Shown here piece by piece: positions 33,263 to 42,238 of a stretch of DNA of 64,000 bases. Every line of letters starts with the position of its first letter. Position 1 is the stretch's first letter. Origin of the DNA: Propionibacterium australiense. GTDB taxonomy: Bacteria > Actinomycetota > Actinomycetes > Propionibacteriales > Propionibacteriaceae. Made by a program: the position numbers and the translations under genes. The notes under the pieces are model-generated. The model was not told where the DNA came from. It saw only the letters and a program-made list of their open reading frames with translations, and ran no database searches. Where the stretch lies: NCBI RefSeq assembly GCF_003666605.1, contig NZ_RCIV01000012.1:22160-86159 (forward strand), written 5' to 3'.

Positions 33263-34264
33263 TCAGGGTGGTCGCGGGCGCGCCAGGCAGCTCTCGACCC
33301 ACCGCGCCAGCCAGCGGTCCGCGGCAGGTCTGAAGGCGTGGACGAAGGCCAGCCGCAGGCGGGCGGCCCTCCAGTAGCAGCCGACGCGGTCCGGGCGGGC
33401 CTCCAGCTGCCGGGCCAGTTCCATCAGGTGCCCGGTCACCCGCCGGTGGCCCGGTGCGCTGAGCGCGCCCGTCAGGCGGCTCAGTTCGGCGTGGGCCAGC
33501 AGGTTCCCCACGTCCAGGGCCGCCTCGCCTCTGGCGGCGGTGTCCAGGTCGAGGACGCCGAGAGCCGCACCGTCCCACAGCAGCTGGCCGTCGTGCAGGT
33601 CGCGGTGCAGGAGCACCGGCGGGCCGGTGCCGGCCACGAGCTGGGCGCACACCTGCTCGACCGCCCGGCGCAGCGGGCCGAGCGGCCCCAGTGCCCCGTG
33701 CTCGGCGGCCGCGGTGTACCAGCGGTTGAGCACGGCGGCCTCGTCGGCGGCCGAGTGCCGGGTCGGGGCCTGGTCCGGGTGGCGGGCGATGAGCGGCCAG
33801 GCGGCGGCCAGCTGCGCCCAGCCCGCCAGGCCGTCGTCGCCGAGGTCGCGCAGTGAGCGGCCCGGCAGCAGGGTGAACTCGACGCGGGCCTCGGTGGCGT
33901 CCAGCACCCGGGCGGCCCGCAGCCCGGTGCCGGCGCTCAGCTCGGCGAGCCGCCGGGAGACGGCGGCCACCGGGGCGGCCCGGCCGGGCCGCAGCAGCTT
34001 GACGGCCCGGTCCGGGCACAGGACGACGGCGCGGCGCCCGAGCCGGTGCACGACGAGCCTGCCGCGGCTCGGTGCCGACAGCTCGGGCAGGCGGGGATCG
34101 GTGGCGTAGCCGGCCAGTTCGCCGTCGCCCCAGGCGTCGACCCGCCCGGCACGCAGCAGGCCGGCCGGGTCGCGCTGCTCGAAGGTGACGCCGCCCTGCC
34201 GCGCCGGCCATGCCCGGACGACCCCCGTCATGGACCTGAGGGTGGCAAGTGCCGCGCTCGTCAT
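33263..34264 (-). CDS. APH-fold small-molecule kinase (second of two)
   Basis: 333 residues of the aminoglycoside-phosphotransferase/protein-kinase-like fold. The catalytic loop is LLHRDLHDGQLLWDG and the metal-binding aspartate follows in LGVLDLDTAARGEAALDVGN; the N-terminal lobe contains VVLCPDRAVKLLRPG with the likely ATP lysine. The ATG at 34264 overlaps the stop of the first kinase. Given a glycan-assembly neighbourhood, it more likely phosphorylates a sugar, polyol or lipid head group than an antibiotic. Substrate unknown. Confidence 0.8.
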   Translation of the reverse strand: MTSAALATLRSMTGVVRAWPARQGGVTFEQRDPAGLLRAGRVDAWGDGELAGYATDPRLPELSAPSRGRLVVHRLGRRAVVLCPDRAVKLLRPGRAAPVAAVSRRLAELSAGTGLRAARVLDATEARVEFTLLPGRSLRDLGDDGLAGWAQLAAAWPLIARHPDQAPTRHSAADEAAVLNRWYTAAAEHGALGPLGPLRRAVEQVCAQLVAGTGPPVLLHRDLHDGQLLWDGAALGVLDLDTAARGEAALDVGNLLAHAELSRLTGALSAPGHRRVTGHLMELARQLEARPDRVGCYWRAARLRLAFVHAFRPAADRWLARWVESCLARPRPP

Positions 34265-35382
34265 CGGAGCACCTCCTCCAGCCGGTCCAGCCGTTCGCCG
34301 ACGAGTCGCCCCCAGTCGGTGCGGGCCTGGCGCAGTGGTTCGACGGCCCGCAGGAGGATGGCCCCGGCCAGCGCGGTGCGCAGCTGCGGGCCGGGCGGGA
34401 CCAGCCCGCCCGCTTCCTGGTAGCCGGCCAGGAACTCCCCCGCGCTGGTCTCGTCGGCCGTCATGAGCCAGGAGCCGAGGTCGGCTGCGGCCGGGGCCAG
34501 GTGGGCGCGGTCGAAGTCGGTCAGCCAGACCCTGCCGTCCGCGCTGGTCAGCACCTGGTCGGGGGAGGCGTCGCCGTGCACGAGCACCGCGGGGCCGGGC
34601 AGTTCGGCCAGGGCGCGGGCCGCGAGGCCGCGCGTCCGCCGCGCCAGCCGCTGGTCCAGGGCGTCGAGGACGCCGGCGTGGGCGGCGGCCTGCCGCTGCG
34701 GGTCGACGACCCGCTGGGACAGCGTCTGGAGCAGCGGGCCGGGGAGCAGGTCGGTGGCACGGTGGAGGGCCGCGACGAGGGCGCCGGCCAGCCGGCTGCC
34801 CGCCGGGTCGGGGCGGCGCCCCAGGTCGGAGTCCCCGGTGTGGCGGAGCACGGCCAGGTGGGGGTCCTGGCCGTCGTCGACCCGGTCGGGAACGGCCACG
34901 TGGGCGGACACGAAGGCGTGGAGCTCGGCGCCCAGCGGGTCGGGCTCGGCCCGTACCCGCAGTACCAGGTCGTCGTCCTGGGCGACCAGGCGGCGCAGCG
35001 GGTTGTAGCGCAGCGCCGTGTCCTCGGGGCGGCCGCGGATCAGTCCCCGGCTCACCGCCCGGCGCAGGGGCCGGCGGAGCCTGGGGTCGGCGAGGATCTC
35101 GCCGTGCTGGAGCACCAGCCCGCCGGGCAGGGTGCGCCAGCCTGCGAGCAGGCCGCGCCGGGCGGCGCGCAGGCTGGTCTTGTCCGCCTTCGACAGGCCG
35201 CCGGGCCACAGGATGCGCGCCCAGCCGCGGGGTCTGCCGGTGCCCGGCTCGGCGAGGGAGACGGTCACCGAGGTGTCCGGCTTGATCCGCAGGTGATCGG
35301 CCCGCACCCGGCAGCCGACCAGCTCGCTGAGCCGGCCGGCGTCCAGTACGGCGGCCACGACGTCCCGGGTCCGGGTGCTCAT
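34261..35382 (-). CDS. APH-fold small-molecule kinase (first of two)
   Basis: 373 residues. Catalytic loop LVHGDASPDQVLTSADG, metal site VWLTDFDRAHLAPAAADLGSW; the N-terminal lobe (SVTVSLAEPGTGRPRGWARI) resembles the phosphotransferase fold. It overlaps the exporter gene upstream (TGATG) and the second kinase downstream (ATGA). The two kinases are clearly different in sequence, so they probably act on different substrates or as a pair. Similar kinases accompany exporters in other actinobacterial glycan clusters, from memory; not checked. Confidence 0.8.
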   Translation of the reverse strand: MSTRTRDVVAAVLDAGRLSELVGCRVRADHLRIKPDTSVTVSLAEPGTGRPRGWARILWPGGLSKADKTSLRAARRGLLAGWRTLPGGLVLQHGEILADPRLRRPLRRAVSRGLIRGRPEDTALRYNPLRRLVAQDDDLVLRVRAEPDPLGAELHAFVSAHVAVPDRVDDGQDPHLAVLRHTGDSDLGRRPDPAGSRLAGALVAALHRATDLLPGPLLQTLSQRVVDPQRQAAAHAGVLDALDQRLARRTRGLAARALAELPGPAVLVHGDASPDQVLTSADGRVWLTDFDRAHLAPAAADLGSWLMTADETSAGEFLAGYQEAGGLVPPGPQLRTALAGAILLRAVEPLRQARTDWGRLVGERLDRLEEVLR

Positions 35383-37184
35383 CACCGGCCCCCGATCCTG
35401 ATCTCGCCGGTGTGGTGGCCGCTGGCCTCGACCCAGCCGCGGAAGACCCGGCTGGTCTTCAGCAGGTCCTGCGGGTGGCCGTCGAGCATGACGACCCCGT
35501 CCTGGACCCAGACGACGCGGGTGGCGCGCAGCGCGACCTCGGCGTCGTGGGTGACGGCCAGGGTGGTGCGCCCCTCCGCGAGGTGCCCGATCGCGTCGAG
35601 GACCAGGCGCGCCGAGGCGGGGTCCAGCCCGGTGGTCGCCTCGTCGAGGATGACGACCGGGGCGTCGCGCAGCAGGGCGCGGGCGATGGCCACGCGCTGG
35701 CGCTGGCCGCCGGACAGGGTGCCGCCCCGCTCGCCGACGGGCGTGTCGTAGCCCTCGGGCAGCTCCATGATGAACTCGTGGGCGTAGGCGGCGCGGGCGG
35801 CCTGCTCGACCTCGGCGTCGCTGGCCCCCTGGCGGCCCAGCCTGATGTTCTCCCGCACCGTGTCGGTGAACAGGACGGCCTCCTGGTGCAGCAGCGAGAT
35901 GTTCGCCCGCAGCCCCTCCAGGTCGAGGTCGCGCAGCCGGACGCCGTCCAGGGTGACCTCGCCGCGCGTCGGGTCCTGGGCGCGCACGAGCAGGGAGACC
36001 AGGGTGGACTTGCCGGCGCCGGAGGGGCCGATGATCGCCACGATCTCGCCCGGGGCGGCGCTCAGGCTCAGCCCGTGGAGCACCTCGGTGTCCTCGTAGG
36101 CGGCGTGCACGTTCTCGAAGCGCACGAGGCCGGCGGCCCGCCCGAGCCGTATCGGGTGGGGCGGGTCGACGATGCCGGGCTTCACCGCCATGAGGTCGGC
36201 GACCCGCTCGCCGGAGGCGGTGGCCTGGGCGATCCGGCCGGTGTACTTCGCCATGTCGCGCAGCGGTTTCATCGTCGTGCGCAGATAGCTGGTGAAGAGC
36301 ACGAGGTCGCCGAGACTCATGGCGCCGTCGAGGGCCCGCAGTGCGCCGCTCACCACGACGACGGCGGTGGCGAGACCGATGATGACGTCGGTGGTGCGTT
36401 CGAGCCGGGCGGACAGCCGCCGGGAGGCCACCCCGGAGCGCAGGGAGGTCTGGTTGGCCGAGCCGAACCGGTCGGCGATGAGTTCCTCCAGCCCGTAGGC
36501 CTGCACCACCGCGATGGCGGCGAGGGACTCCTGGGCGGTGTTCGCCAGGTGGCCCTCGCCCCTGCGGGTCTTGCGGGCCGCCGCGGTGATCTTCTGGGAG
36601 TTGCCCGTCGAGGTGAGGGCGAACAGGACGATCGCGCCGACCACGACGAGGGACAGCAGGGGGTCGAGCACGACCATGACCACGAGCATGACCACGAGGG
36701 TGATGACGTTGGCGACGAGCGGCAGGCCCGCGGTGATTACCACGTCCTGCATCCGCCCCACGTCGCTGACGATGCGCTGGACGGTGTCGGCGCTGCGGTT
36801 GCGGGAGTGGAACTGCAGGCTGAGTCCCTGCACGTGCCGGAAGATCCGGGCGCGCAGCGAGGTGGCCACGCGCGAACCGGCCAGGGCGAAGGCGACCGTG
36901 GCCAGGTAGTTCGTCAGGGCCCGCAGCCCGGTCAGAGCGAGCTGCGCGAAGCCCCACCACAGCAGCAGCCCGAGCGTGGCGGGCCGGTGCGAGCTGTCGG
37001 CGCCCAGCGACGCCGAGACGGAGTCGACGACGTACTTCATGGGCCAGGGCTCCAGCACCCGGAAGACCACCTCGGCGAGCAGGGCGCACACGCCGCCCGC
37101 CAGTAGTTTCCGGTGGTCGCGCGCGTCGGGCGCCAGCAGACGCAGGGTGCGTACCAGGGCCCGTTTGCTGATCCGTTCAGCCAT
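35382..37184 (-). CDS. MsbA-like ABC exporter (TMD-NBD fusion)
   Basis: 600 residues: six transmembrane helices in the first ~310, then an ATPase domain with Walker A GPSGAGKSTLV, signature LSGGQRQRVAIARAL, Walker B VVILDEATTGLD and H-loop VTHDAE. All catalytic residues are intact, so it can work as a homodimer. GGAGG precedes the ATG at 37184, inside the end of the glycosyltransferase gene. Flanking glycosyltransferases suggest it flips a lipid-linked glycan or glycolipid across the membrane. The open frame runs upstream to 37550, but that part shadows the glycosyltransferase. Confidence 0.88.
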   Translation of the reverse strand: MAERISKRALVRTLRLLAPDARDHRKLLAGGVCALLAEVVFRVLEPWPMKYVVDSVSASLGADSSHRPATLGLLLWWGFAQLALTGLRALTNYLATVAFALAGSRVATSLRARIFRHVQGLSLQFHSRNRSADTVQRIVSDVGRMQDVVITAGLPLVANVITLVVMLVVMVVLDPLLSLVVVGAIVLFALTSTGNSQKITAAARKTRRGEGHLANTAQESLAAIAVVQAYGLEELIADRFGSANQTSLRSGVASRRLSARLERTTDVIIGLATAVVVVSGALRALDGAMSLGDLVLFTSYLRTTMKPLRDMAKYTGRIAQATASGERVADLMAVKPGIVDPPHPIRLGRAAGLVRFENVHAAYEDTEVLHGLSLSAAPGEIVAIIGPSGAGKSTLVSLLVRAQDPTRGEVTLDGVRLRDLDLEGLRANISLLHQEAVLFTDTVRENIRLGRQGASDAEVEQAARAAYAHEFIMELPEGYDTPVGERGGTLSGGQRQRVAIARALLRDAPVVILDEATTGLDPASARLVLDAIGHLAEGRTTLAVTHDAEVALRATRVVWVQDGVVMLDGHPQDLLKTSRVFRGWVEASGHHTGEIRIGGR

Positions 37185-38307
37185 GATCGTCCTCCATCCC
37201 GGCGAGCCGCATGATCCGGTCGACGACGCCGGCCCAGGAGTGTCGTTCCTCGGCGCGGCGCCGCCCGGTCCCACCGAGCGCCTCCCGGCGGCCAGGATCG
37301 GCGGCCAGGGCGTCGATGGCCCCGGCGAGGGCCGCCGGGTCGGACGGTGGGACGAGCACGCCCAGTCCGTCGAGGATCGCGGGCAGCTGCCCGACCCGCG
37401 AGGCCACGACGGGCAGGCCGGCGGCGAGGTACTCGTAGACCTTGAGCGGCGAGAAGTACTGGCCGTCCTCCTCGCCGGTCCTCGGGTAGGGCGCGACACC
37501 GATGGCGGCCCCGGCCAGGTGGGCGGGCATGTCCTGGGGCGGGACGGCACCGCGGAAGTCGGCCCGCAGGCCGAGCCGAACGGCCTGGCGCTCCAGCTCG
37601 GCGCGCCGCGGCCCGTCTCCGATGATCCGCAGCCGCCAGGGCTCGCCGGCCAGGGCAGCTGCCTGTAGCAGGTCCTCCACCCCGTGCCAGGGCTTGAGGG
37701 TGCCGACGAAGACGACGACGGGGGCGCCCGGGGCGGCGGGGCCGGGCACGATGCGGTGCACGCTGACGCCGTTGGGCACCGTGGCGACGCGGGTGGCGCC
37801 GGTGCGGGCGATGACCCACCGGCGCACCGGCTCGGAGACGCAGACCGTCACCGCGGCGGCCCCCGCCTGGGCGCGCAGCGCCGCGAGGGCGCCGGCCTCG
37901 TCGACGAGGGTCCGGTGGGTGCGCTGCTCGTCGATGAGGGGGGCGTTGACCTCGAGGACGCCGGGCACCCCGGCGCCCTCGCTGAGCCCGGCGAGCACCG
38001 TGGAGAACAGCGAGTACCGTTCGTAGACCATGTCGACGCCCTCGGACAGGAGACGGCCGGTGACCTCGGCGGCCGCCTCCTGCTGGGCGCGTTCCCGTCC
38101 GGCCGCGTCCCGGGCGGTCACCGGCAGTACCGTCACGGGCAGGTCGGCCAGGTCGTCGGGCGTCTCGTGGCCGCGGCGCGTCGTGTGGACCTGCACCTGG
38201 TGGCCGCGGCGCCGCAACTCGCGCACCACCTCCTGGACGTGCACGGAGGCGCCCTTGGTGCCGAACACGGGGATCCCGGGGTCGATGCTGACGTAGGCGA
38301 TGCGCAT
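37177..38307 (-). CDS. GT4-family glycosyltransferase
   Basis: 376 residues, GT-B fold. N-terminal MRIAYVSIDPGIPVFGTKGASVHVQEVVRELRRRGH, linker VCVSEPVRRWVI and VPNGVSVHRIVPG, donor-site region VVVFVGTLKPWHGVEDLL and the EX7E-type motif SPLKVYEYLAAGLPVVAS. It probably adds a hexose to the growing glycan. It overlaps both neighbours: TGATG with the fusion gene upstream, and eight bases with the exporter downstream. Donor and acceptor unknown. Confidence 0.88.
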   Translation of the reverse strand: MRIAYVSIDPGIPVFGTKGASVHVQEVVRELRRRGHQVQVHTTRRGHETPDDLADLPVTVLPVTARDAAGRERAQQEAAAEVTGRLLSEGVDMVYERYSLFSTVLAGLSEGAGVPGVLEVNAPLIDEQRTHRTLVDEAGALAALRAQAGAAAVTVCVSEPVRRWVIARTGATRVATVPNGVSVHRIVPGPAAPGAPVVVFVGTLKPWHGVEDLLQAAALAGEPWRLRIIGDGPRRAELERQAVRLGLRADFRGAVPPQDMPAHLAGAAIGVAPYPRTGEEDGQYFSPLKVYEYLAAGLPVVASRVGQLPAILDGLGVLVPPSDPAALAGAIDALAADPGRREALGGTGRRRAEERHSWAGVVDRIMRLAGMEDDHG

Positions 38308-40706
38308 CAGCGCTCACCTCCTGCCTCACCTGCTTCCCAGTCGGACAGGGCAGCGGCCTGCTTGCGGCTGTCGAACCTCTCCTCGATGAGGGCCCTGGCG
38401 TTGCGGGCCATGCCGGTCAGGTCGAAGCCGCCGGCCGCCACGCGGGTCAGGGTCTCGGCGAGCGCGTCGACGTCGCCGGGGGCGAGCAGGATGCCGGTGT
38501 CCTTGTCCCGGACGACCTCGGGCAGGCCCGAGACGGCGGTGGCGATGACGGGTGTGCCGCTGGCCATCGACTCCAGCACCACGGTGGGCAGGCCGTCGAT
38601 GTTGCCGTCGGCGGCCTGGACGCACGGCGCCGCGAAGACGTGCGCGTCCCCGAGCAGCCGCCTGACCTCCTCCTGGGTGAGCGGGCCGAGCAGCCGCACG
38701 TGGCCGGTGAGGCCGCGCCGGCGGATCCGGGCGGCGAGTTCGCCGGCCAGTTCACCGTCGCCGGCGATGGAGGCGGTGACGGCGACCCCGGCGGAGCGGG
38801 CCCGGGCCACGGCGTCGATGAGGTCGGCGAAGCCCTTCTTCGGCACGAGCCGACCGAGGGCCGCCACCCGCAGCGGCGAGGTGATCCGCGGCGGGTCGTG
38901 GTAGGGGAAGCGGTCCAGTTCGAGGGCGTTGTACTGCAGGCTGATCCGGGCGCCGGTGCCGGCCAGGACCTGCCGCAGATAGCTCTCGTTGAACTCGCTG
39001 ATGGCGATGACGCGGTCGGCGTCACCGCAGATGCGGCGCAGCCAGAACAGGTCGACCGAGTCGTGGAAGATGTCCTTGGCGTGGGTGGTGACCGTGTAGG
39101 GCACGCCCGTCAGGCGCGAGGCGAGCCAGGTCATGCGCCCGGCCAGGGAGGCGAAGTGGGCGTGCAGGTGGGTGATGCCGTCCTCGAGCACGCAGCGGGC
39201 GAGCGCCACGCCCTGCGCGACCTCGTCGCCCGGCAGCTCGGCGAGTTCGGGCAGCAGGCCGGAGAGGTTCTCCCTCAGCCGCGGGTGGCCGGCCGCGCCG
39301 GCGAACTGCTCCCACATGTCGGTGGCCTTGAGGGGGCGCGGCACCCAGGTCACCCGTGCCGCGACCCGGGCGATCTCGGGGTGGAAGCGCTGGTCGGTCG
39401 TCGGGCGCAGCGCGTAGATGCTCAGCTCGTCGCCGAGGGCCTCCCGGGCGAGCATCTCCGTGACGACGAAGGTCTCGGAGAAGCGCGGGTAGACCTTGAG
39501 CACGTAGCCGATCCGTGGCCTGGCCGGTGGGCCCTGGCGGGAACTCGCGTCGGCGAGCAGTTCGGCCGCGTAGCGGGCCGCCACCGTCAGACCGTCCAGG
39601 GCGAGGCCGGAGCGGTCGACGCGACGCCCGACGGCCTGCGCCGCCCAGGCCCCCAGGGAGGCCGGGTCGGCGTGCCCGGCCCGCATGACGTCGAGGGCGC
39701 CCACCTCGGCCAGTGACCGGGCCCGGATGAGCTGTTCGAGCCGGGGTTCCTCGCGTGGCACGACGAGCGCGGGTGTGCCGGTGGCGAGGATCTCGCACAT
39801 CGTGTTGTAGCCGCCCATGGCGATGACGGCGTCGGCCTCGGCGATCTGGTTGCTCAGGCCCGGCCAGCAGCGACGGACCCGGGTGCGGGGGCCGGCCTGG
39901 GCCGCGACGGCGGCGAACCCGGCGTCGTCGAGCTGCGGACCGGTGACGATGACGTGCTCGTGGCCGGCCGGCACGTCCATCGCCGCTGCGGCCTGCAGCA
40001 GGTCCTGCCCGTCGGAGCCGCCGCCGGCGGTGGTGAGGACGAACGGTGCGTGCCGTGGCTCGCCCTGTCCGTCGAACTCGCGCCGCCCGCGCGCCAGGTA
40101 GCCGGTGAAACGAACCCTGTCGGCCAGGTCCGGTGGCACCTCTCCGCTCGCGATGGGGTCGTGGACCGCCTGGTCGCCGTAGACCCACACCTCGTCGACG
40201 AGGCGACGCAGCTCGGTGAGGTCACCCAGGGCGCGCCACTCGGCAGCTGCGGCGGCCGGCTCGTCGAGGACCTCACGCAGCCCCAGCACCACCCGGGCGC
40301 CGGGGCGACGGGCGCGCAGCCGGCGCAGTGGGCGGCGCAGTTCCCGCCACACCCCGTAGATGTGGCGGTCGATGACGACCAGATCGGGGGCGAAGGACAG
40401 CATCGCCGATTCGATGAGGACCGACCGCAGGTCGATGAGCCGGCTCGTGGGCCCGGCCAGGTTGCGGGGCTCGTAGCCGCCGCGGCCCTTGGCCACGCCG
40501 GGGATCGTCAGCCAGTCGAATCCGGCCGGGAGCAGGACGTCGTCGCCCATCGAGAGCCCCGAGACGAGCAGTCCCGAGACCGGGCGTCCGGTCTGCTCGG
40601 GGATGATGCGGGCCAGGTGGTGGGCGAGCGCCAGATTGCGGCGCACGTGGCCCAGCCCCTGCGAGTCGTGGCTGTACAGGAGTGCTCGAATGGTCGTGTC
40701 GTCCAC
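38307..40706 (-). CDS. Fusion of a GT28/MurG-like and a GT4 glycosyltransferase
   Basis: 799 residues with two complete GT-B enzymes. Residues 1 to about 395 resemble MurG/GT28 enzymes: ALLYSHDSQGLGHVRRNLALA, TTAGGGSDG and AMGGYNTMCEILATGTPALVVPR. Residues from about 397 are GT4: RIGYVLKVYPRFSETFVVTEMLAREA, HAHFASLAGRMTWLAS, VAALGRLVPKKGFADLIDA and DGLPTVVLESMASGTPVIATAVSGLPEVV. One polypeptide could add two sugars in sequence. No signal or membrane helix. GTG start at 40706. First gene of the six-gene minus-strand glycan operon. Confidence 0.85.
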   Translation of the reverse strand: MDDTTIRALLYSHDSQGLGHVRRNLALAHHLARIIPEQTGRPVSGLLVSGLSMGDDVLLPAGFDWLTIPGVAKGRGGYEPRNLAGPTSRLIDLRSVLIESAMLSFAPDLVVIDRHIYGVWRELRRPLRRLRARRPGARVVLGLREVLDEPAAAAAEWRALGDLTELRRLVDEVWVYGDQAVHDPIASGEVPPDLADRVRFTGYLARGRREFDGQGEPRHAPFVLTTAGGGSDGQDLLQAAAAMDVPAGHEHVIVTGPQLDDAGFAAVAAQAGPRTRVRRCWPGLSNQIAEADAVIAMGGYNTMCEILATGTPALVVPREEPRLEQLIRARSLAEVGALDVMRAGHADPASLGAWAAQAVGRRVDRSGLALDGLTVAARYAAELLADASSRQGPPARPRIGYVLKVYPRFSETFVVTEMLAREALGDELSIYALRPTTDQRFHPEIARVAARVTWVPRPLKATDMWEQFAGAAGHPRLRENLSGLLPELAELPGDEVAQGVALARCVLEDGITHLHAHFASLAGRMTWLASRLTGVPYTVTTHAKDIFHDSVDLFWLRRICGDADRVIAISEFNESYLRQVLAGTGARISLQYNALELDRFPYHDPPRITSPLRVAALGRLVPKKGFADLIDAVARARSAGVAVTASIAGDGELAGELAARIRRRGLTGHVRLLGPLTQEEVRRLLGDAHVFAAPCVQAADGNIDGLPTVVLESMASGTPVIATAVSGLPEVVRDKDTGILLAPGDVDALAETLTRVAAGGFDLTGMARNARALIEERFDSRKQAAALSDWEAGEAGGER

Positions 40707-41278
40707 AGGATGTTCCGTTCGGATCCGTGCCCCGCAACCTCGGCGACGAGATCCTCCGCGGCAGGAGTGCCACGGGACCGCGCCGGGTGGGATGCGCGTT
40801 GTTCATGGCGTGGGATTCACTACTGGGCCTGGGGCTGCGCTCCATGGCGCTGCCCGGCACGGGGACAGCCGGCACGTCGGCCAGAGAATGCCCGCTCTCT
40901 CGGCGGGCGACTGCCTTGGTGCCTTCATCCTAACCCGGCATCCGCAAGAGGCAACCAGCTTCCGCTGGACCCCAGCCGCTACCCGTGGCCTCCGCACCCG
41001 GGAATGGGGCACGACGACGAGCCGGCCCGGAACACGGAATGCGGGTCACCGGTGCTCGCCCACACCGGCAACCCGCACTCCTTCAAGCGATTCGCCAAGG
41101 CTAGCCTAACTCATCGTTCCTGTTGCGGGAAGTCCCCTCCGTTTTCGGCGTGCCGCCGCCGGCCGTCGATCGGCCCCGGCAGGCTGCACGGTCACTGACC
41201 CGTACACGGCGCCAGCGGGCGAGCCGCCCCGCACAGAGAAGCACCTGCCAGGCGAATCCGGGGCGCAACCCGCGACAC
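40707..41278. other. 570-bp region without a gene
   Basis: Lies between the glycosyltransferase fusion gene and the 3' end of the methyltransferase gene. No credible reading frame on either strand. It holds a DtxR/IdeR-like box at 41096-41114 (listed separately) and probably the promoter of the glycan operon. Confidence 0.5.
41096..41114. promoter_or_regulatory. Candidate DtxR/IdeR iron box
   Basis: CAAGGCTAGCCTAACTCAT matches 13 of 19 positions of the DtxR/IdeR consensus TTAGGTTAGCCTAACCTAA, with the central TAGCCTAAC intact. No gene starts close by; the nearest start on the minus strand is 390 bases away. Confidence 0.4.
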
Positions 41279-42238
41279 TCAGGGCTTGCCGAGGACGATG
41301 CCAACCGCGGTCAGTTCGTCCTTGTGCGCCGTGAAGCTCTCTCGCATGGCGAGCACCCGGCGCCTCGCCTCGGGGCGTCTGCGCAGATTGTTGACGAACC
41401 GCACGAAACCCACGAGGCCCTCATCGGCGATCATGCGGCGCGGTTCGAGCAGGCGCATGGGGGCCTGCCCGGTCCAGAGGACCTCGAAGCCGGCCTCCTC
41501 GAAGAGCGCCCGCCACGCCGCGATCTTGAGGGGGCGCGCCCCCACCTTGATCCGCGCGGAGAGATCGCGCCCGACACGGCCGCGGGCGTTCTCGTCCGGG
41601 TCATCGGCCCGGTCGGTGAGGGCGAGCTCGTGCACGGCGTAGCGGCCCCCGGTATCGAGCACCCGCCAGGCCTCGGCCACGATCCTGCGTCGCTGAGCCG
41701 GGGAACACATCGTCAGCATGGCCTCCCCGACGACGAGATCGGCGCTGGCGTCGGGCAGCGTGGTCTCGGCGGCGTCGGCCGTGACGATCCGCGCCCTCGG
41801 ATTGCCGGCGAGCACGGCGTCGAGCTGGGCGCGCCCCTGCGGGTTCGGGTCGACACCCGTGTACGAGACCGGGTCGACGGCCAGGAGCATCTCCGCGGTT
41901 AGCCCCACGCCGGGACCGAACTCGACGATGCGGTCGTGGCTGCTCGGGTGCGCCCGGTCGAGCAGGCGTCTGGTGAGCCCGCGGCCTCCGGGGCGCAGTA
42001 CCCGCTTGCCGAGCGAGGCGAGCAACCAGTGTCCCTGCATGCGCGCCTCGTCCGGGGAGGAGCCGGCAGCACGGCCACGATCGCCGGCATCAGCCGTCCC
42101 CCCGGTGGCTCCAGCGGCGTCCGCCTCATAGCCGGCCACACGGCCGGCCTCCGCCGTGGCGCCGGGGTCGGCCTGGCCGCACAGACACTGCTCCTGCTCC
42201 GCCCCGGCCGCCACTGCCGCGGCCCGCTGCCCGCTCAC
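41279..42238 (-). CDS. Class I SAM-dependent methyltransferase
   Basis: 319 residues. The first ~65 are low-complexity (Ala/Gly/Glu-rich). The Rossmann core begins RIVEFGPGVGLTAEMLLAV (SAM motif I), then YTGVDPNPQGRAQL and VTADAAETTLPDASADLVVGEAMLTMC. It looks like a small-molecule methyltransferase; substrate unknown. The GTG start at 42238 overlaps the cupin stop as GTGA, so the two form an operon. An ATG at about residue 67 (MQGHWLLASLG) would be a plausible shorter start. Confidence 0.8.
   Translation of the reverse strand: MSGQRAAAVAAGAEQEQCLCGQADPGATAEAGRVAGYEADAAGATGGTADAGDRGRAAGSSPDEARMQGHWLLASLGKRVLRPGGRGLTRRLLDRAHPSSHDRIVEFGPGVGLTAEMLLAVDPVSYTGVDPNPQGRAQLDAVLAGNPRARIVTADAAETTLPDASADLVVGEAMLTMCSPAQRRRIVAEAWRVLDTGGRYAVHELALTDRADDPDENARGRVGRDLSARIKVGARPLKIAAWRALFEEAGFEVLWTGQAPMRLLEPRRMIADEGLVGFVRFVNNLRRRPEARRRVLAMRESFTAHKDELTAVGIVLGKP

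Noticed and set aside
34261..35382. Aminoglycoside resistance gene
   Set aside because: Only the fold is shared; the glycan-operon context and lack of specific resistance motifs argue against it.
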